From positions 124,001 through 188,000 of the forward strand of contig NZ_AQRA01000008.1 of NCBI RefSeq assembly GCF_000626715.1: a stretch of DNA of 64,000 bases, read 5' to 3'. Below, piece by piece: positions 60,199 to 64,000 of the stretch (within the stretch, counting starts at the first letter, position 1; each line of letters opens with the position of its first letter). Made by a program: the position numbers and the translations under genes. This stretch comes from Aquimarina atlantica (GTDB taxonomy: Bacteria; Bacteroidota; Bacteroidia; Flavobacteriales; Flavobacteriaceae). A model generated the notes under the pieces. That model worked only from the letters and a program-made list of their open reading frames with translations, did no database searches and was not told the origin of the DNA.

Positions 60199-60255
60199 AA
60201 TTTCTACCTTGTATCAGGAGAATAACAGCTAAGGTGTAAAATACCCTACCGTTCT

Positions 60256-60768
60256 TTATATATTTTTAACCAATTTTCTTAATTGCTTTAGTGCATTATG
60301 CATTCTTTTTTCTACAGCTTTTACCGAAATATCTAGCATTTCGGCAATTTCATTATATGTTTTTTTATCAATTCTATTGAGTAGAAAAACCTCTCTTTGG
60401 CCATCAGAAAGTTCAGAAATTGCATTCTGAAGCTTATCCATAAACTCTTTTTCTTCCATCACATAATCTGGGGACTCAATATTTTTAGTGCTACGAGGTA
60501 TTTTTGCATATTCTAATCTTACCTTCTTATGAGCAACTTGATTTAGGAATAAATTATTGGCAACGGTACACAAAAAGCCTTTTGTTCTCTCATAGATTAC
60601 TTTTTTGCAGTTATCCCAAAGTTTTATAAATGCCTCTTGCATTACATCTTCTGCTTGATCCTTATCGCCGCACTTGTAGTAAATGAAATTTCTTATATCC
60701 TCAGCATGTGTCTCGAATAGCTTGGTGAATACAGGTTGTTCACAAACAGATTTTGAGGATTGGGTCAT
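60256..60768 (-). CDS. ECF sigma-70 family RNA polymerase factor
   Basis: This is a 170-residue sigma factor of the ECF type. Region 2 is IRNFIYYKCGDKDQAEDVMQ and EAFIKLWDNCK (about 26-56). Region 4 is LSDGQREVFLLNRIDKKTYN and EIAEMLDISVKAVEKRMHNA (about 118-157). The family is the Bacteroidota 'RNA polymerase sigma-70 factor' partner of FecR. It is probably released by the STN-FecR route to transcribe the TonB receptor. Start ATG at 60768. It is divergent from the 60843 gene with only a 74-bp gap, so both promoters lie there. Confidence 0.95.
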   Translation of the reverse strand: MTQSSKSVCEQPVFTKLFETHAEDIRNFIYYKCGDKDQAEDVMQEAFIKLWDNCKKVIYERTKGFLCTVANNLFLNQVAHKKVRLEYAKIPRSTKNIESPDYVMEEKEFMDKLQNAISELSDGQREVFLLNRIDKKTYNEIAEMLDISVKAVEKRMHNALKQLRKLVKNI

Positions 60769-60842
60769 AAAAAAAGATTTTTTTTCGATTCGAGGTAGGG
60801 TGAAACTGTTCCTACCTGTTATTAATCCAAAAATAGCTGATT

Positions 60843-62420
60843 ATGAATTCGAAAACAAATCTTAAAATCGCATTAACTATAATTTCAATAATTGCCATAA
60901 TCGCAATAGGACTCAAAATAAAACCAATTCTCAATAATTATGACAATTTTAATCCCGAAAAAGTTTATAAGGTTAACTACAGGTTCTTTTTTAAATCTGG
61001 AGATAAAAGCACTTCATTAAAAACATATATCCCTAGTAGTAATTCGAGACAAAGAATTTCTAAAGAAAATATCAAAAATGACAGTACACTGTCTTTTATC
61101 AAGAAAGAAGAAGTTGGAGAGAATATAAGAGCAATTTGGAATACCGCAGAGAGAAATACGTATCATGCTGTAGATTATGAATTTGTTTTCGAAGGAAAAG
61201 ATAGAAGTTTTAGAATTCCAAAAGTCTTTAATGTTGCATCAGGCAAGTATCGAAAATATCTTAAGCCTACAGAAAATATCCAATCTGATAATGAAATTAT
61301 CAATGAATTAGCAACTCGACTCGGGCAAAACACTAAAAATGACAGAGAAGTAATCAAAAATATTTTTGAGTATGTATATGCTATTCCTTCGGCACCAATC
61401 ATTACGCTTACAGATGCAGTAACTACAATCGAACAGAATAGAGCCTCTTGCAATGGAAAAAGCAGATTATTTGTAGCATTAAGTAGAAACTTAGGATATC
61501 CAGCAAGAATAAAAGGTGGGATTATTGTAGAAAATACAGATAAAAGAACATCGCATGCCTGGGTAGAAGTATTGATTAATGAAACATGGGTCCCTTTTGA
61601 TGCATTAAATAATCATTTTGGGTTTTTACCAGCCAATTACTTAGAGCTTTATCGAGGAGATAAGTCTTTGATTACTCACACTGCGGGCATTCAGTTTGAT
61701 TATACCTATAAGATGGAACAGGTACATCATATTTCTTTCTTAAAAATGAATTCTGAAGAAATTCATAATCTACCGGGTTTTTCTCTTTGGCATTTGATCG
61801 ATAAAAATGTAATACCAACAGGAGCCTTACATCTTTTATTATTACTGCCTATTGGTGGATTTTTGGTTGCTTTTTTAAGAAATATTGTTGGATTAAAAAC
61901 TTTTGGAGTATTTCTGCCTGTATTGATAGCCTTTTCTTTATTGCATACAGGTTTTATCTCAGGAATTGTAATTTTTGTAGGACTTATTATGTTTATTGGA
62001 TTAATATCTTATCCTTTTGATAAACTAGGGTTGTTATACACTCCAAAAGTAGTGATTTCACTTACCACAATGGTATCTGTGATCCTTTTAGCAACACATT
62101 TTGGAGTTAAAAATAATATAGAATGGCTTACCAAATTAACATTCTTCCCTATTATTATTCTTACCATTTCAGCCGAACGCTTCTCACGTTCTACTCTTGA
62201 AGACGGATACATAAAAGCTATAGATAAATTGTTTCAAACATTAATAGCTACATCAATTTCGTATCTCATACTATCATGGTCATGGTTGCCATCTATACTG
62301 GTTTTATTTCCTGAGGTGGCTCTTTTAATAATAGCATTGTCCACATTGTTAGGGAGATATATTGGGATACGATGGGTAGAATTATTTAGGTTCAAGCCTC
62401 TTTTGAAAGCAGAAAAATAA
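60843..62420 (+). CDS. 7TM transglutaminase-like membrane protein (UUP1 / 7TM_transglut)
   Basis: This is a 525-residue protein. It has an N-terminal signal-anchor (LKIALTIISIIAIIAIGLKI), an extracytoplasmic domain containing a transglutaminase-like core (about 155-262), then seven membrane helices (about 320-515, starting GALHLLLLLPIGGFLVAFLR). Family members are called 'inactive transglutaminase fused to 7TM'. Here a Cys-His-Asp set is in place: Cys203 in NRASCNGKSRL, His238 in RTSHAWVEV and Asp253 in VPFDALNNHFG. It starts 84 bp before the ATP-grasp gene, the known partner. It probably works at the envelope on peptide or amide bonds. Confidence 0.88.
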   Translation: MNSKTNLKIALTIISIIAIIAIGLKIKPILNNYDNFNPEKVYKVNYRFFFKSGDKSTSLKTYIPSSNSRQRISKENIKNDSTLSFIKKEEVGENIRAIWNTAERNTYHAVDYEFVFEGKDRSFRIPKVFNVASGKYRKYLKPTENIQSDNEIINELATRLGQNTKNDREVIKNIFEYVYAIPSAPIITLTDAVTTIEQNRASCNGKSRLFVALSRNLGYPARIKGGIIVENTDKRTSHAWVEVLINETWVPFDALNNHFGFLPANYLELYRGDKSLITHTAGIQFDYTYKMEQVHHISFLKMNSEEIHNLPGFSLWHLIDKNVIPTGALHLLLLLPIGGFLVAFLRNIVGLKTFGVFLPVLIAFSLLHTGFISGIVIFVGLIMFIGLISYPFDKLGLLYTPKVVISLTTMVSVILLATHFGVKNNIEWLTKLTFFPIIILTISAERFSRSTLEDGYIKAIDKLFQTLIATSISYLILSWSWLPSILVLFPEVALLIIALSTLLGRYIGIRWVELFRFKPLLKAEK

Positions 62421-62504
62421 AAAACTGTCTTTTTTGGGTAGGGTATATAAATACTCACCTGTTTCTATAGCAAACAGAAAAGATAATACTAAAAAAATAT
62501 ACAT

Positions 62505-63383
62505 ATGTTCTCAATAATTTTCAATAAGAAGTCAACTATTGCATCTGGTGTAATTGGTTTGAATGAAAGAAACATAAAACTCATTTATCCCAATAATCCG
62601 AAGAAACATTATCCCTTAGCCGATGATAAGGTGCTTACCAAAGAAATATTACACCAATACCATATCCCTTGTGCAGAAACCTATGCAGTAATCGAATATA
62701 ATAGTGATATTAAAGAAGCATGGGAATCCTGTAAACACTATCCCTCTGTAGCAATAAAACCAGCAAATGGTTGTGGAGGTGGTGGAATTAAAATTCTTAA
62801 AAAGAATAAGAAAGGTAATTGGATATGCAACGGTAAAATGATTACCGATCGAGAAGTATTTCAGCATATGGCATCTATTATTATGGGGTTCTTCTCGTTG
62901 GGCTCTCATGACAGGGTTCTTATCGAAGAATGTATAGAACCACATCCATTTTTTCATGAGATATATCCGCAGGGAGTACCCGACTTTAGAATTATAACGC
63001 TTAATAAGATCCCATTAATGGGAATGTTAAGAATGCCTACAGATAGATCTGATGGTAAAGCTAATCTTCATCAAAATGGAGTAGGTATAGGTATCGATAT
63101 GAAAGAAGGAAGATTATTAGAAGTATATGATGGCAAAGAATATAGCAATCATCACCCAGATAGTACATTTTTGGTTAATGGTACCCCCATACCATACTGG
63201 AAAGAGATTTTGGAAATATCTGTAGCAACAGCTAAGGCATTTCCACTAAACTATCTGGGGATTGATATTGTGATTGATAAAAATAAGGGGCCGCAAATTA
63301 TGGAAATCAATGTTCGACCTGGCCTTGGGATTCAGTTAGTAAATAAAACCGGGTTAAAAGAAGTAATAAAACAAGCTATTTAA
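62505..63383 (+). CDS. ATP-grasp, alpha-L-glutamate ligase-like
   Basis: This is a 292-residue ATP-grasp enzyme. Gly-rich ATP loop: VAIKPANGCGGGGIKILKKN (about 85-104), after Lys-containing SVAIKP. Metal-binding residues are in GIDIVIDK and MEINVRPGLGIQLVNKTG (about 268-285). QGVPDFRIITLNKIPLMGML is the middle strand. The family is annotated 'alpha-L-glutamate ligase-like' and always travels with the 7TM transglutaminase protein, here 84 bp upstream. The predicted chemistry is ATP-dependent amide-bond formation with an amino acid on an unknown acceptor. It is cytosolic. Confidence 0.9.
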   Translation: MFSIIFNKKSTIASGVIGLNERNIKLIYPNNPKKHYPLADDKVLTKEILHQYHIPCAETYAVIEYNSDIKEAWESCKHYPSVAIKPANGCGGGGIKILKKNKKGNWICNGKMITDREVFQHMASIIMGFFSLGSHDRVLIEECIEPHPFFHEIYPQGVPDFRIITLNKIPLMGMLRMPTDRSDGKANLHQNGVGIGIDMKEGRLLEVYDGKEYSNHHPDSTFLVNGTPIPYWKEILEISVATAKAFPLNYLGIDIVIDKNKGPQIMEINVRPGLGIQLVNKTGLKEVIKQAI

Positions 63384-63415
63384 ATAACACATTAAACAAA
63401 AGAAGAAAAATTGTA

Positions 63416-64000
63416 ATGGAAAAAAGAAATATAATACGTACTACATTCATCTTATTTATATACACTATAGGTTTTTCGCAGAGTAAAAACACTTTTGATA
63501 TCGAAACGCAGGGAGGATATGAATATAACTATTTTAAAAGCCCTAAAGAAGTAAGAGTGAACGATAGTGTACTTACAAAAGAGGATTTGATATCAAGCAG
63601 TATGTATCAGGATGTCTCAATTAATTATAAGTACCGATATAAATGGGAAAAAAATCGAGTGAGGTTGTTTTTAAATCCTTTTTCAAGAATATTCTATGAA
63701 AATTTTGATGACAGTTATTGGAGCTTGGAAGCAAGAGCAAAATATGATCACAGATTTACTAAAAAAACTACTTTTTTGGCCGAAGTTAGATTTAGGCGAA
63801 TGAATAGAGAAGGTTTGGGTGGAGATCAGGATGTATTGATTAATCCATTAGGATACACAAACTATGGAGCTACTGCAGGAATAAAAGTCATACCCTTTAA
63901 TGCTAATGAGATGACATTAGAAGGGTTTTATAACTTCAAAAATTTTGACGCTTTTGGAGTAAGAGATCTACAATTTGACGAGTTTGGAGTTCAATTCTCT
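63416..64000 (+). CDS. Outer-membrane beta-barrel protein, partial (5' end)
   Basis: The frame is open from ATG 63416 to the window edge (195 codons) and continues beyond. A signal peptide (RTTFILFIYTIGFSQ) is followed by alternating hydrophobic/hydrophilic strands with aromatic ends (GGYEYNYFKSPKEVRV, DVSINYKYRYKWEKNRVRLF, YWSLEARAKYDHRFTKKTTF, TLEGFYNFKNFDAFGVRDLQ), as in outer-membrane barrels. It starts 32 bp after the ATP-grasp gene, so it is probably the third member of that operon. The length, barrel size and role are not visible. Confidence 0.75.
   Translation, partial: MEKRNIIRTTFILFIYTIGFSQSKNTFDIETQGGYEYNYFKSPKEVRVNDSVLTKEDLISSSMYQDVSINYKYRYKWEKNRVRLFLNPFSRIFYENFDDSYWSLEARAKYDHRFTKKTTFLAEVRFRRMNREGLGGDQDVLINPLGYTNYGATAGIKVIPFNANEMTLEGFYNFKNFDAFGVRDLQFDEFGVQFS

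Overview
The window is AT-rich DNA from a member of the Bacteroidota, most likely a marine Flavobacteriaceae such as an Aquimarina relative. Several things point there: a protein with a type IX secretion C-terminal sorting domain (20023-23730), a complete MoxR/DUF58/BatABCDE aerotolerance-type operon (41392-50583), a sigma/FecR/TonB-receptor cascade with an STN domain (56653-60768), many short lipoproteins with a bare lipobox, a LytTR/LytS-type two-component pair, double-glycine peptides with leaders of the Bacteroidota type, A-rich start contexts without Shine-Dalgarno sequences, and TAnnTTTG-like promoter boxes. I found no rRNA, tRNA, CRISPR array, transposase or integrase.

Layout. (1) 1-8 kb is an accessory strip. 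Unrelated, mostly minus-strand genes (methyltransferase, small membrane or secreted proteins, a DUF262 + HEPN pair, a CPBP protease) are separated by long, strongly folded intergenic repeats, like gene cassettes. It also holds a 21-bp-period minisatellite. (2) 8-10 kb has two small HTH regulators and orphan small genes. (3) 9.8-17.4 kb carries a secreted M57-type metallopeptidase and a run of minus-strand housekeeping genes (DUF2071, GH3, mercaptopyruvate sulfurtransferase, SnoaL-like, gpsA), then a lipoprotein. (4) 17.8-26.7 kb carries an ALDH7 (antiquitin-type) dehydrogenase, a PEGA-like lipoprotein, a large T9SS-secreted BNR-repeat protein, and a zinc-ribbon + SPFH/GYF_2 membrane pair. (5) 26.8-35.6 kb is the most unusual locus. 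Three paralogous lipoproteins surround a TPR-TM-AraC regulator and two double-glycine leader peptides (one lanthipeptide-like, one Cys-rich), followed by a LytTR response regulator and its 7TM histidine kinase. (6) 35.7-41.1 kb holds a TetR/alpha-beta hydrolase divergon with a visible operator, a collagen-like lipoprotein, a metallophosphatase, an AlbA_2 ATP-binding protein and an SDR. (7) 41.4-50.6 kb is the Bat operon with an extra 550-residue membrane protein. (8) 50.7-55.4 kb is a SulP / beta-carbonic anhydrase / SulP bicarbonate cluster. (9) 55.5-60.8 kb has CvpA, a toxin-antitoxin pair and the TonB-receptor cascade. (10) 60.8-64 kb has a 7TM transglutaminase, an ATP-grasp ligase and an outer-membrane barrel gene cut by the window edge.

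How genes work together. The AraC-type regulator at 28830 probably acts on the repeated TCGAAATTC sites found on both sides of its gene, which would link the lipoproteins to the lanthipeptide-like peptide. Bat proteins probably form an envelope VWA/TPR complex serviced by the MoxR ATPase. The SulP and carbonic anhydrase genes probably couple bicarbonate uptake to CO2/HCO3- interconversion. The sigma and FecR proteins probably control the adjacent TonB receptor. Functions are assigned from motifs read by eye. No database search was run, and residue positions are approximate.
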